A stretch of 64,000 nt of DNA from an uncultured Muribaculaceae bacterium (GTDB lineage: Bacteria > Bacteroidota > Bacteroidia > Bacteroidales > Muribaculaceae). The stretch lies in assembly GCA_910578365.1 (NCBI GenBank), contig CAJTRC010000003.1, positions 1 to 64,000 on the forward strand, written 5' to 3'. The notes under the pieces were generated by a model. The model was not told the DNA's origin. It made no database searches and saw nothing but the letters and a program-made list of their open reading frames with translations. The position numbers and the translations under genes were made by a program. Positions 17,041 to 24,480 of the stretch are shown piece after piece; positions within the stretch are counted from its first letter, which is position 1; the number at the start of each line of letters is the position of its first letter.

Positions 17041-18564
17041 ATGCAAGAAAAAATCATTATTCTCGACTTCGGATCGCAGACCACGCAGCTGATTGGCCGC
17101 CGTGTACGCGAGCTGAACACTTATTGCGAAATTGTGCCATACAACAAATTTCCCTACGACGACAACTCGGTGATAGGCGTGATTCTATCCGGCAGCCCGT
17201 TCTCGGTCTACGACGAGAAAGCCTTCCGGATTGAGCTCGACCGTATCCGCGGTCACTATCCTCTGCTGGGAATCTGCTACGGCGCACAGTTTATGGCCTA
17301 TGCCAACGGTGGCAAAGTGGAGCCGGCCGACTCGCGCGAGTATGGCCGTGCCAATCTCACCAAGGTCGACGAGGTGAACCCGCTGCTGCGCGGCATCGAA
17401 CCCGGCGCACAGGTGTGGATGAGCCACGGCGACACCATCACCGAGCTTCCGGCCAACTTCCACATCATAGCCTCGACCGCCGAAGTGCCCTGCGCGGCCT
17501 ACCAGGTAGAAGGCGAAGAAGTATGGGGCGTACAGTTCCACCCCGAAGTATACCACTCGGAGTGCGGCATGAAGCTGCTCGAAAACTTTGTGGCAGGCAT
17601 CTGTGGCTCCACTCAGAGCTGGAGCGCCGAATCGTTTATCGACTCGACTGTGGCCGAACTCAAACAGCAGCTTGGCGACGACAAGGTAGTGCTGGGCCTG
17701 AGCGGCGGCGTCGACTCGTCGGTGGCCGCTGTGCTGCTCAACCGTGCCATAGGCAAGAACCTGACCTGTATTTTCGTTGACCACGGCATGCTGCGCAAAA
17801 ACGAATTCCGCGATGTACTGCGCGACTACGAGTGTCTGGGCCTGAATGTTGTGGGTGTCGACGCCTCAGCCAAGTTCTTCAGCGAGCTCGCCGGTGTCAC
17901 CGACCCCGAAACCAAGCGCAAAATCATAGGCAAAGGCTTCATCGACGTATTCGACGAAGAAGCCCACAAAATCAAGGATGTCAAGTGGCTGGCCCAGGGT
18001 ACCATCTACCCCGATTGCATTGAGTCGCTCTCAATCACCGGCACCACCATCAAGAGCCACCACAACGTAGGCGGCCTGCCCGAAAAGATGAATCTGAAGC
18101 TGTGCGAGCCTCTGCGCCTGCTGTTCAAGGACGAAGTTCGCGCCGTAGGCCGTTCGCTGGGCATGCCCGAGCACCTTATCAAGCGTCATCCCTTCCCCGG
18201 TCCGGGTCTGGCCGTACGTATCCTTGGCGACATCACCGCCGAAAAGGTACGCATACTGCAGGATGCCGACGACATCTTCATCCGCGGCCTGCGCGACTGG
18301 AACCTCTACGACAAGGTATGGCAGGCCGGCGTGATACTGCTGCCCGTACAGAGCGTGGGTGTGATGGGCGACGAACGCACCTACGAACGCGCAGTAGCTC
18401 TCCGCGCCGTAACATCCACCGATGCCATGACCGCCGACTGGGCCCACCTGCCCTATGAGTTCATGGCTCAGGTGAGCAACGACATCATCCGCAACGTCCG
18501 CGGCGTCAACCGAGTATGTTACGACATCTCGTCGAAGCCACCGGCAACCATCGAGTGGGAATGA
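17041..18564 (+). CDS. guaA: GMP synthase (glutamine-hydrolysing)
   Basis: The 507-residue enzyme makes GMP from XMP. It has an N-terminal class I glutamine amidotransferase domain with the nucleophile Cys79 in GICYGAQ and the His-Glu pair in FHPEVYH. The ATP pyrophosphatase domain follows, with the PP-loop LSGGVDSS near 220, and then the GuaA dimerisation domain ending in KPPATIEWE. The final codons ATC GAG TGG GAA are the integration site of the downstream mobile element. The TGA stop now present comes from the element, while the native TAA lies at the far end (30024-30026). The protein sequence is unchanged by the insertion. Confidence 0.98.
   Translation: MQEKIIILDFGSQTTQLIGRRVRELNTYCEIVPYNKFPYDDNSVIGVILSGSPFSVYDEKAFRIELDRIRGHYPLLGICYGAQFMAYANGGKVEPADSREYGRANLTKVDEVNPLLRGIEPGAQVWMSHGDTITELPANFHIIASTAEVPCAAYQVEGEEVWGVQFHPEVYHSECGMKLLENFVAGICGSTQSWSAESFIDSTVAELKQQLGDDKVVLGLSGGVDSSVAAVLLNRAIGKNLTCIFVDHGMLRKNEFRDVLRDYECLGLNVVGVDASAKFFSELAGVTDPETKRKIIGKGFIDVFDEEAHKIKDVKWLAQGTIYPDCIESLSITGTTIKSHHNVGGLPEKMNLKLCEPLRLLFKDEVRAVGRSLGMPEHLIKRHPFPGPGLAVRILGDITAEKVRILQDADDIFIRGLRDWNLYDKVWQAGVILLPVQSVGVMGDERTYERAVALRAVTSTDAMTADWAHLPYEFMAQVSNDIIRNVRGVNRVCYDISSKPPATIEWE
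18550..18562 (+). repeat. Left attachment core (attL) in guaA
   Basis: ATCGAGTGGGAAT forms the last sense codons of guaA and is repeated exactly at 30012-30024. Flanking bases differ on both sides (C before and G after here; A before and A after at the right end), so the identity is exactly 13 bp. Confidence 0.85.
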
Positions 18565-18650
18565 TATAGGCACATTCAGACCTCTCTGAACTATAGCCGA
18601 TTACCCCACTTTGGAACAATCCACATAGATTGATACCAATCACTTACAAG

Positions 18651-18695
18651 CAATCCACGGTTAACTCGCTGAGTTTTCCGTGGATTGTCCTTTTT
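18651..18695 (+). terminator. Element-supplied terminator after guaA
   Basis: CAATCCACGG (18651-18660) pairs perfectly with CCGTGGATTG (18678-18687), and a T5 run follows at 18691-18695. It sits 87 bases after the guaA stop, inside the element, so it replaces the native guaA terminator now at 30057-30096. Confidence 0.75.
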
Positions 18696-18715
18696 GCCCG
18701 ATTTAGTGGAATTAG

Positions 18716-18736
18716 CCCCGATTTTCAACCCCGATG
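18716..18736 (+). repeat. End-specific 21-bp repeat, left copy
   Basis: A 21-bp sequence of the form CCCCGAT-n6-CCCCGATG recurs at 29934-29954 near the other end. A further AAAACGTCCCCGAT lies at 18741-18754 and is matched at 29927-29940. The CCCCGAT heptamers (three here, two at the right end) look like arm-type binding sites for the adjacent integrase; this is inference. Confidence 0.6.
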
Positions 18737-18758
18737 CTCCAAAACGTCCCCGATGGTG

Positions 18759-20075
18759 TTACTTGAAGAATTTTTGCATACTCTCAGAATGTTCTTCTTT
18801 TGAGATATTAAGATACTTCAAGAAATTCTGCTCGGTCTTGTGGCCTGTCATTTTCATTATTGAAACTACTGGTGCGCCTTGCCGATATAGATTAGTTGCA
18901 AAACTACGTCTCGCTGTATGGAATGTAATACGCTGATACTTCAAGAGCTTCACTGTTATTGTCCTCCCTTCTCGGATTGAGGAGCGTTCCGTCAATTCGT
19001 CAACCCCAGCCAATCGTCCAAGTTCTTGAAGTTGTGCGTTTGCTTTGCTCTTGTCGATTAATTTGGGAAATTTACCTTTATACTTTTCGTAAAGTTCACG
19101 CACGAAAGGATGAAGAGGCACAATCACTTTTTCATTTGTCTTCTGAGTTTGAATCGTCAAAGTGTTACTTTTTAGATTGAAAACAGCATCATTGATACGA
19201 TTCAAATCTGCTCTTCGGAGACCAGTCCAACAGCCTATGATAAAAAGGTCTCTTGTCGCTTCGATTGAGGATTTAGCGTCTATCGTTCCTTTACTGATTA
19301 GCTTGGGAATATCAAGACGGTAAATAGCCTCAATCTCTTGCATGGTCAACGCGATGTTGTCAACATCCGCTCCTTTGCTTGGATATTTATGGTATTCCGT
19401 TGTGCTAATCAGTCCTGCTTCAGTAGCCTCGTTAAGCCAGACCTTTAATATTGAAAAGGTTGCAACAACCGTATTCTTTGAATATCCCCCTTGTTTTCTA
19501 CGAGCCGTATGATATGCCCAGTTGATAAACTTGTTTTTAAACTCCGTGTCAAAAATATCAAAGCTATCGGGAGTGTTTGTGTCTTTCATAAAAGCCTTCA
19601 GACGTTTCAACACTACTATGTGATGTCCTTTTGTCTTCTCGCTGATGTTACGGCCAGTAGCCTCACAAAACATAGAGGTTTTCTTGTCAATATGGGCTTG
19701 AAAGAATTGCAGAGGTGTCCGATTTTCCTTGCGGTCTTCCTCATCCGCTCTTTTAGCCGATACTGAGAGATGGCTGTCAAACATTGATTCAACACATTGA
19801 GGGTCGAAGGTGTCCAGTCTGTTTTTCACCGCCAATGCGTTCCAACTCTGTTCTATCGCATCCAATCGCTTGTTGATTTTCTTGTATTCCCTTTTGGCTC
19901 TCACTGTCTCCTTTTCTGAGATTATGCAGCGTTGTAACTGCTTATCCCAAATTACCGTCGGGATGGTTACATTTAACGACCGTTTTATTGTCTTCCCTCC
20001 ACAACGGCATATAGCCAAAATGAGGCTACGGTCTTTTGATGGATATTGGAGATTGAACTTAACTGCATTCTTCAT
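18759..20075 (-). CDS. Tyrosine recombinase (integrase)
   Basis: The 438-residue protein has the Bacteroidetes integrase layout: an N-terminal arm-binding domain (about 1-90), a SAM-like core-binding domain (about 120-225) and the catalytic domain (about 245-430). Catalytic residues are visible as Arg287 (TGLRRADL), His386 and Arg389 (FHTARRSF), His412 (TGHKT) and Tyr421 (LKYLNIS). It lies right beside the guaA-end attachment site and its 3' end is 22 bases from the CCCCGAT repeats. Its ATG directly abuts the stop of the serine recombinase gene, so the two are one operon. It is expected to catalyse integration and excision at guaA. Confidence 0.95.
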   Translation of the reverse strand: MKNAVKFNLQYPSKDRSLILAICRCGGKTIKRSLNVTIPTVIWDKQLQRCIISEKETVRAKREYKKINKRLDAIEQSWNALAVKNRLDTFDPQCVESMFDSHLSVSAKRADEEDRKENRTPLQFFQAHIDKKTSMFCEATGRNISEKTKGHHIVVLKRLKAFMKDTNTPDSFDIFDTEFKNKFINWAYHTARRKQGGYSKNTVVATFSILKVWLNEATEAGLISTTEYHKYPSKGADVDNIALTMQEIEAIYRLDIPKLISKGTIDAKSSIEATRDLFIIGCWTGLRRADLNRINDAVFNLKSNTLTIQTQKTNEKVIVPLHPFVRELYEKYKGKFPKLIDKSKANAQLQELGRLAGVDELTERSSIREGRTITVKLLKYQRITFHTARRSFATNLYRQGAPVVSIMKMTGHKTEQNFLKYLNISKEEHSESMQKFFK

Positions 20076-20720
20076 TTAGGCGATTCCTTTTGAGTTAACG
20101 ATTTCGGCAACTTTTCTAATTGTTGTGATGCTCGTACCAGTTATTTTTCTAATGTTGCGAAGTGAGTACCCCTTGCGCAATAGTCGCAATTCTTCTGAAT
20201 ATTCCTCCTTGTAGCTCTCTACCGATTTGGAGAAGCCTTCCTTACGTCCGACTTTACCGCCATTGTTGCGGAAGTTGTTGTAGCCACTTTCCATGCGTGA
20301 ACGGATTAGGTTGCGCTCCATGCTGTTGAACTGAGCCAAGATTCCTAACAACATCGTTGCTATCGGATTGATAGAGCCGTCGGGTTGAAGTGTCTCAAGT
20401 CCATTTTGGTGAATGTACAAGCTGATTTTCTTTTCATTGAGAGTTTCTATAATAGAGAGGAAGTCAACTGCTCGTCTTGAAAGTCTGGAACATTCGTATA
20501 TCAACACCTTGTCAATCTGATTGTTCTCTACATATCGCAATAAATCAGACATAGCTTCACGCTCTGCTATCTTTTTCGCTCCCGATATTTTCTCGCTGAA
20601 AGTCTTTACTACATCATATCCCATGCGGTCTGCATATTGAGTCAGCTCAGCCAACTGCCTTTCATAATCTTGACCTTGGGTTGATACTCTTGCGTATATT
20701 ATGGCTTTAACAACATTCAT
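20076..20720 (-). CDS. Serine recombinase (resolvase/invertase family)
   Basis: This 214-residue protein has the resolvase catalytic domain with the nucleophile Ser13 in YARVSTQGQ, the conserved CSRLSRR segment, and the FNSMERNLIRSRMESG hinge helix. A C-terminal helix-turn-helix covers about residues 178-205. It is the size of Hin/Tn3-type enzymes and is likely too small to be a large serine integrase. It is expressed ahead of the tyrosine integrase. Possible jobs are resolving multimers of the excised form or inverting/deleting a segment of the element. No classical paired inversion sites were found. Confidence 0.92.
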   Translation of the reverse strand: MNVVKAIIYARVSTQGQDYERQLAELTQYADRMGYDVVKTFSEKISGAKKIAEREAMSDLLRYVENNQIDKVLIYECSRLSRRAVDFLSIIETLNEKKISLYIHQNGLETLQPDGSINPIATMLLGILAQFNSMERNLIRSRMESGYNNFRNNGGKVGRKEGFSKSVESYKEEYSEELRLLRKGYSLRNIRKITGTSITTIRKVAEIVNSKGIA

Positions 20721-20746
20721 TGATACTAAGCGTTAAGAAATACGCT

Positions 20747-20755
20747 GCAAAATTA
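20747..20755 (-). promoter_or_regulatory. Promoter-like -7 element for the recombinase operon
   Basis: On the - strand this reads TAATTTTGC, about 27 bases before the serine recombinase ATG. It is divergent from, and only about 85 bases away from, the XRE gene promoter, so the XRE protein may control both. Confidence 0.6.
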
Positions 20756-20839
20756 CAGCTAAAGTTATCTGAATCCAAATTCTAACCCATAATAAAAGTT
20801 AATTTCAATATAATATTTGATATTTTAGGTTATTTATTA

Positions 20840-20848
20840 TACCTTTGC
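20840..20848 (+). promoter_or_regulatory. Promoter-like -7 element for the XRE gene
   Basis: TACCTTTGC matches the consensus, with TTTG at 20816-20819 about 20 bases upstream. Both boxes of the Bacteroidetes promoter are therefore present. The ATG follows 21 bases later. Confidence 0.7.
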
Positions 20849-20869
20849 ATATCCAACAGTAATAACACA

Positions 20870-21232
20870 ATGTCATCAGAATTATCTCAACGAGTGAAAT
20901 ACATTTGCTCCCAGCAGGGCAAACAACTCAAGGATTTGGCAGAACAGATGAAGATTAAGCCCGAAAGTCTCAGCAGGGCTTTGAATGGAAATCCGCAGAT
21001 GTCAACAGTTCAATCCATTGCAAAGGCTTTGAATGTCAATATAGCGGATTTATTTCCAGTTCAAGACGCACCTCCAACTGTCAATTCTGACTTTATGGCT
21101 ATGGTAGTGGATAAAGGTGAAGTACAGGTAATAAACTCTCGACATGAAATGATAATGTGGGCGTTGAATATGCGAGAGCGATTGTATGAGCAAAGAAGAA
21201 AACCCCGAACTTCGGATAATACTGATGAATAA
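20870..21232 (+). CDS. XRE-family transcriptional regulator
   Basis: The 120-residue protein has a Cro/C1-type helix-turn-helix at about residues 8-62 (the KQLKDLAEQMKIKPESLSRAL and TVQSIAKALNVNIADLF segments). A short C-terminal part of unknown role follows. It is divergent from the recombinase operon and convergent with the methyltransferase-like gene (4-base gap). By analogy with other elements it probably represses or times recombinase expression, but operators were not identified. Confidence 0.88.
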   Translation: MSSELSQRVKYICSQQGKQLKDLAEQMKIKPESLSRALNGNPQMSTVQSIAKALNVNIADLFPVQDAPPTVNSDFMAMVVDKGEVQVINSRHEMIMWALNMRERLYEQRRKPRTSDNTDE

Positions 21233-21236
21233 CTCA

Positions 21237-22148
21237 TCAAATCTTGCGGAATACAAGGAAATAGGAGTGCATCTTTCGGGCGCAGAGTTGGCGATAGGCT
21301 GGTTTCAACAATTTGGTTTTAGCAATCAATAGAAACTGGTCTAATAGTTCAAATCCAAGTTTATAAGCCTCATTGATAACGTAATGAGCTACCCATTCTT
21401 GCCGTCCTTGCTTCCAGTAATCCTGCGTTTTCATTACGAGTATGCCCTTGGGGGTGAGTAAACGATATGCCAGTTCAATCATCTTGCTATTAGTGGCATA
21501 CAGTTCCTCGTTTGTTCTGAATGAAGAAAAACGATTAAGCATGATACTGTCAAGGGACTTTTCAGTAAGACAACCTTCTACCGTGAAAGGAAGGTCAATA
21601 ACAATGGAATTAAAGCATCCGTCAGGAAGTGATTCTGCATCTTCTAACGGTCTCACGTCTTCACTTACTGGATATTTGTCAAATAGATGTACTGGGCGTG
21701 GAATACCAAAGTTATAGAAGCCTCCGACTGAGGTAGTGAGGTCGCAATCGAAAGTGGGAGCATTGTCGCAATAGAGCCTCAGAATCCCCGATAGAATTGC
21801 CGTTTGGTCTTTATCGACCGTCTTTATAGGAGCTGACAATTTGGAAAGGTTGACTTTTGAAACCTTATCGGTGTTAGGCTTTACTGGAACGCTCTCCATT
21901 GCCATGTACTTCTTAACCGTATTAAGTGACATTTTAAGAGCCTTGACAACCTCGGAAGGCTTTGCCTCTTTATGTGATTGAAGATATATCTTGACGGCAT
22001 TATACCTCTTCACTTGCTCATCATATCGGCGGTCGATTCCTTGCTCATTGATGTATTTGCGGATAGCCGCCTCAGTCACACCGCACCGCTTGGCGTTATC
22101 TTCAACGCTAAGAGAGGGATTGTAATTTATGCGAGACCTCGTTGGCAT
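21237..22148 (-). CDS. Methyltransferase-like protein with N-terminal HTH segments
   Basis: This is a 303-residue protein. An in-frame TTG lies 6 bases upstream, but the ATG at 22148 is preferred. Two helix-turn-helix-like stretches (about 14-38 and 63-83) precede a Rossmann-like half. That half contains DLPF at 185-188, in the place of the DPPY/F motif of DNA amino-methyltransferases, then a LTPKGILVMKTQDYW strand-helix common in SAM methylases. A clear SAM-binding GxG was not seen; VGGFYNFG near 141 is the nearest candidate. It may be a divergent DNA methylase or a regulator derived from one. A - strand promoter-like TACCTTTGC is at 22166-22174. Confidence 0.6.
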   Translation of the reverse strand: MPTRSRINYNPSLSVEDNAKRCGVTEAAIRKYINEQGIDRRYDEQVKRYNAVKIYLQSHKEAKPSEVVKALKMSLNTVKKYMAMESVPVKPNTDKVSKVNLSKLSAPIKTVDKDQTAILSGILRLYCDNAPTFDCDLTTSVGGFYNFGIPRPVHLFDKYPVSEDVRPLEDAESLPDGCFNSIVIDLPFTVEGCLTEKSLDSIMLNRFSSFRTNEELYATNSKMIELAYRLLTPKGILVMKTQDYWKQGRQEWVAHYVINEAYKLGFELLDQFLLIAKTKLLKPAYRQLCARKMHSYFLVFRKI

Positions 22149-22165
22149 TATCAAATTTTTCTACC

Positions 22166-22174
22166 GCAAAGGTA
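22166..22174 (-). promoter_or_regulatory. Promoter-like -7 element for the methyltransferase-like gene
   Basis: GCAAAGGTA on the + strand reads TACCTTTGC on the - strand, the same -7 sequence as at the XRE gene. The ATG follows 17 bases later, so the leader would be very short. Confidence 0.55.
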
Positions 22175-22227
22175 ATAATTTTTGATGAAACATAGCACTG
22201 CTCGCTTGCCGCCTCAGAAAAAATTTG

Positions 22228-22235
22228 TAAATTTG
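22228..22235 (+). promoter_or_regulatory. Promoter-like -7 element for the structured leader
   Basis: TAAATTTG matches the Bacteroidetes -7 consensus, with a TTG at 22206-22208 at about the right distance. It is the only promoter-like site seen between the methyltransferase gene and the lipoprotein operon. Confidence 0.55.
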
Positions 22236-22241
22236 TGGCGT

Positions 22242-22483
22242 CATTGGCTTGATAGCCTCTGACAAGACATAATGGAAAGTGTTTTAGCTTTCTCTGACTA
22301 ACGAATCACCACCTCGTAAGACAAAGCAGAGAAGAGTCGAAGACGCTGTTCCCTCAGTCGTGCATATCCTTCTTTTTGCGATATACAGCAGACTGAGTGA
22401 GCTGCTGTAATCGTAAGTCTTCTTTGTCCGCTTGTGGTGAGCGCGTTAGTGAGATAAACGCTAAGGTGGCTCACTCTTTTTAT
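22242..22483 (+). ncRNA. Candidate structured RNA or attenuator leader
   Basis: No reading frame fits the gap between the two genes. It contains a long hairpin: CGAT plus TACAGCAG (22379-22391) pairs with CTGCTGTA plus ATCG (22402-22413), interrupted by one bulged base. GAAGAC (22339-22344) can pair with GTCTTC (22417-22422). A terminal hairpin with GTGAGC (22437-22442) and GCGTT pairs with AACGC and GCTCAC (22469-22474) and is followed by a T-rich tract. With the promoter at 22228 this predicts a transcript of about 240 bases. It could end there as a small RNA or read on as an attenuated leader. No known RNA family was recognised. Confidence 0.45.
22297..22313 (+). repeat. 17-bp direct repeat, copy 1
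   Basis: ACTAACGAATCACCACC occurs here and again exactly 200 bases downstream at 22497-22513. The pair brackets most of the structured leader including its terminator. A 10-base part in inverted orientation (TGGTGATTCG) lies at 26273-26282. Confidence 0.8.
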
Positions 22484-22496
22484 TGTGTCCTTACGA

Positions 22497-22513
22497 ACTA
22501 ACGAATCACCACC
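22497..22513 (+). repeat. 17-bp direct repeat, copy 2
   Basis: This is an identical copy of 22297-22313, located 43 bases before the lipoprotein start and just after the putative terminator. Confidence 0.8.
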
Positions 22514-22555
22514 AAACGCCCTATAGAGCCGCCAAGGGCAATGAACTTTTCTGCA

Positions 22556-23086
22556 ATGAAAAAGTATCTTTCACTCCTTTTCGTGGCACTATTTGCCACA
22601 ATGACATTCGCGCTTACATCATGCGGCGATGACAACGACGAACCCGATGGAGGCAACGGCAAAGCCTCACTCACAATCAACGGTCAAGGTTACAAGGAAC
22701 ACTCTACAACTGGAGCAAACTCCACTGTCACCGACTATGGAACAAGTCTCGGAATTAAGATTGAGTCCGAACTTTATCCTGCTAACTCTGAAGAAACCGA
22801 TTTCTTCCCTCGCGCCCATATTTCACTTGAAGCCAATTCCGTAGCTCTTGCCAAGGGTACTACTCTCACTCTTAACGACGGCTATGTGGAGATGATAGAA
22901 GGTGCTGGAACGGATGGAATGTACGGCACTGTATACGACGAAATCAAGAGCGGAAAGGTAACTGTTTCAGAAGTGAAAGGTGAAACCGTCACCCTTAATT
23001 TCGAGAATCTGAAACTTGCCGATGATGACAACAAGACCGTTACCATCAACGGCTCTCTCGTCTGCGATTATACCAAAATTCTCTGA
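22556..23086 (+). CDS. Secreted lipoprotein of unknown function
   Basis: This 176-residue protein starts at the ATG at 22556; an upstream ATG at 22541 would add five residues before the signal peptide. It has a lipoprotein signal peptide with the lipobox LTSC (Cys near 23). An acidic GDDNDEPDGG linker follows, typical of surface-exported Bacteroidetes lipoproteins. The rest is a beta-rich domain with no recognised family. It opens a four-gene run in which the next three encode zinc-ribbon membrane proteins; the next gene starts 4 bases after its stop. Confidence 0.8.
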   Translation: MKKYLSLLFVALFATMTFALTSCGDDNDEPDGGNGKASLTINGQGYKEHSTTGANSTVTDYGTSLGIKIESELYPANSEETDFFPRAHISLEANSVALAKGTTLTLNDGYVEMIEGAGTDGMYGTVYDEIKSGKVTVSEVKGETVTLNFENLKLADDDNKTVTINGSLVCDYTKIL

Positions 23087-23090
23087 GACT

Positions 23091-23618
23091 ATGACGCAGA
23101 CCAAATGTCCAGACTGTGGAGCAATCGTCGGGGCAGACAGAAATGTCTGTCCCGAATGCGGTTGCCCCATTATCCATGAAGCAACTGCTCCATCCGAACC
23201 CACTACTACAACGTCCGAGGAGGCGCATACAGTATCTCACCACACCAATAGTCCGATTCAACCTACTCCCATGCCCATACCATTCTTTCAAGCAGACTGG
23301 GCGCAGTATTTCTACGAGTGTGGTGTGATAGGATGGGAAGCATTCAAGAAGTATGCTTGCTTTACTGGACGCGCTTCTCGAAGGGAATTTTGGTCGTTTA
23401 ACCTCATCTGCTGGCTGGTGGGTGGTTTCACTGGCGGCTTGGCAGCTTTTATATTACTGTTGCCAATGATAGGTGTAGGCATTCGCCGTATGCACGATAT
23501 TGGCAAGTGTGGATGGTGGTGCATCTGCCCGATAGCTTGTATATTCCTTTTTCTCAAACGCTCGGATGAAGGAGTTAACCAGTACGGTTCTCCGAATCCC
23601 GCAATAAATCTACTTTAA
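23091..23618 (+). CDS. Zinc-ribbon plus DUF805 membrane protein
   Basis: The 175-residue protein begins with a zinc ribbon (Cys6, Cys9, Cys20, Cys23), then a Thr/Pro-rich linker (about 28-65). A DUF805 domain follows with its marks: FTGRASRREFW, RRMHDIGKCGWW and a terminal VNQYGSPNP, spanning two to three membrane helices. The ATG at 23091 was chosen because it gives the zinc ribbon at the very N-terminus and follows the lipoprotein stop by 4 bases. DUF805 function is unknown. Confidence 0.85.
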   Translation: MTQTKCPDCGAIVGADRNVCPECGCPIIHEATAPSEPTTTTSEEAHTVSHHTNSPIQPTPMPIPFFQADWAQYFYECGVIGWEAFKKYACFTGRASRREFWSFNLICWLVGGFTGGLAAFILLLPMIGVGIRRMHDIGKCGWWCICPIACIFLFLKRSDEGVNQYGSPNPAINLL

Positions 23619-23621
23619 GCC

Positions 23622-24470
23622 ATGGCTCTGATTCAATGCCCCAAATGCGGTCAGCAGATATCCGAACATGCCCGAAAATGTCCGAAATGCGGAGCTGATT
23701 TTACAAAAAATCAAGATTCCGTTAATAATGATGTTCTATTAGAATCAAATCCGAAAGACACTCCCAGTAAAAAAGAACACAGTCATAAATTATGGATATG
23801 GCTTGTGGCAGTGTTTGCCATAATTGTTGTTTTACTTTCGACAGTATATCTTTACCATAAGAATGAAGAACCCAAACAAAATGCGGAATTAAGCCAACTA
23901 CATCAATTGGATTCTATCGCAGCCGCCAAAGAACCCGTGGCGAATTCAGCTCTACGACAGGATTCTATTGAGAGAGCTGATTTTGTCAAGGGTTTAGTAG
24001 ATATAAACATTTTCATAGAACGCAAACCTATGGAATGGGGAGATGGCAGCTATGAAGTGCCTTATTTCAAAGACCATATCACTAAGTCATTAGAAGAATT
24101 AGGATATCAGAAGACCGATACCAAGAGAGGAACACGGGAAGGCGAAGGTGGAGACTATGACAACTACGCAATCCAAACGTATGAGAAGCGTTTTCACAAT
24201 CTGGATGACACGGACTTATGGAGCAAGATTGTATTCAATGATGGTGAGTGTGGCGGATACACCATTTACTTTTGTAACAAAGAACAAATGAACAAATTCC
24301 TTGAAAGTTGCAAAAGGTTAGGATACACTCAGAATTACACTGAGGGCGACACCAAGTATCTGCGAATCCCCTTGGAAAATGCGGACTCGTTTGATTATTA
24401 CCATGAAAATTACAACTGCATAATAGAGCTGAAAGATAACAGCGTAACAATTTGTTTTGGCTGTATATAA
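23622..24470 (+). CDS. Zinc-ribbon single-pass membrane protein, unknown C-terminal domain
   Basis: The 282-residue protein has an N-terminal zinc ribbon with exactly the same spacing as its neighbours (Cys6, Cys9, Cys20, Cys23). A Lys/Ser-rich linker and one transmembrane helix (about 56-80) follow. The C-terminal domain of about 200 residues (WGDGSYEVPYF onwards) was not recognised. If the ribbon is cytoplasmic, the large domain is periplasmic. It starts 3 bases after the DUF805 gene stops and is followed by the WG-repeat gene after 10 bases, so the run is clearly one operon. Confidence 0.75.
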   Translation: MALIQCPKCGQQISEHARKCPKCGADFTKNQDSVNNDVLLESNPKDTPSKKEHSHKLWIWLVAVFAIIVVLLSTVYLYHKNEEPKQNAELSQLHQLDSIAAAKEPVANSALRQDSIERADFVKGLVDINIFIERKPMEWGDGSYEVPYFKDHITKSLEELGYQKTDTKRGTREGEGGDYDNYAIQTYEKRFHNLDDTDLWSKIVFNDGECGGYTIYFCNKEQMNKFLESCKRLGYTQNYTEGDTKYLRIPLENADSFDYYHENYNCIIELKDNSVTICFGCI

Positions 24471-24480
24471 ATGATAAATT

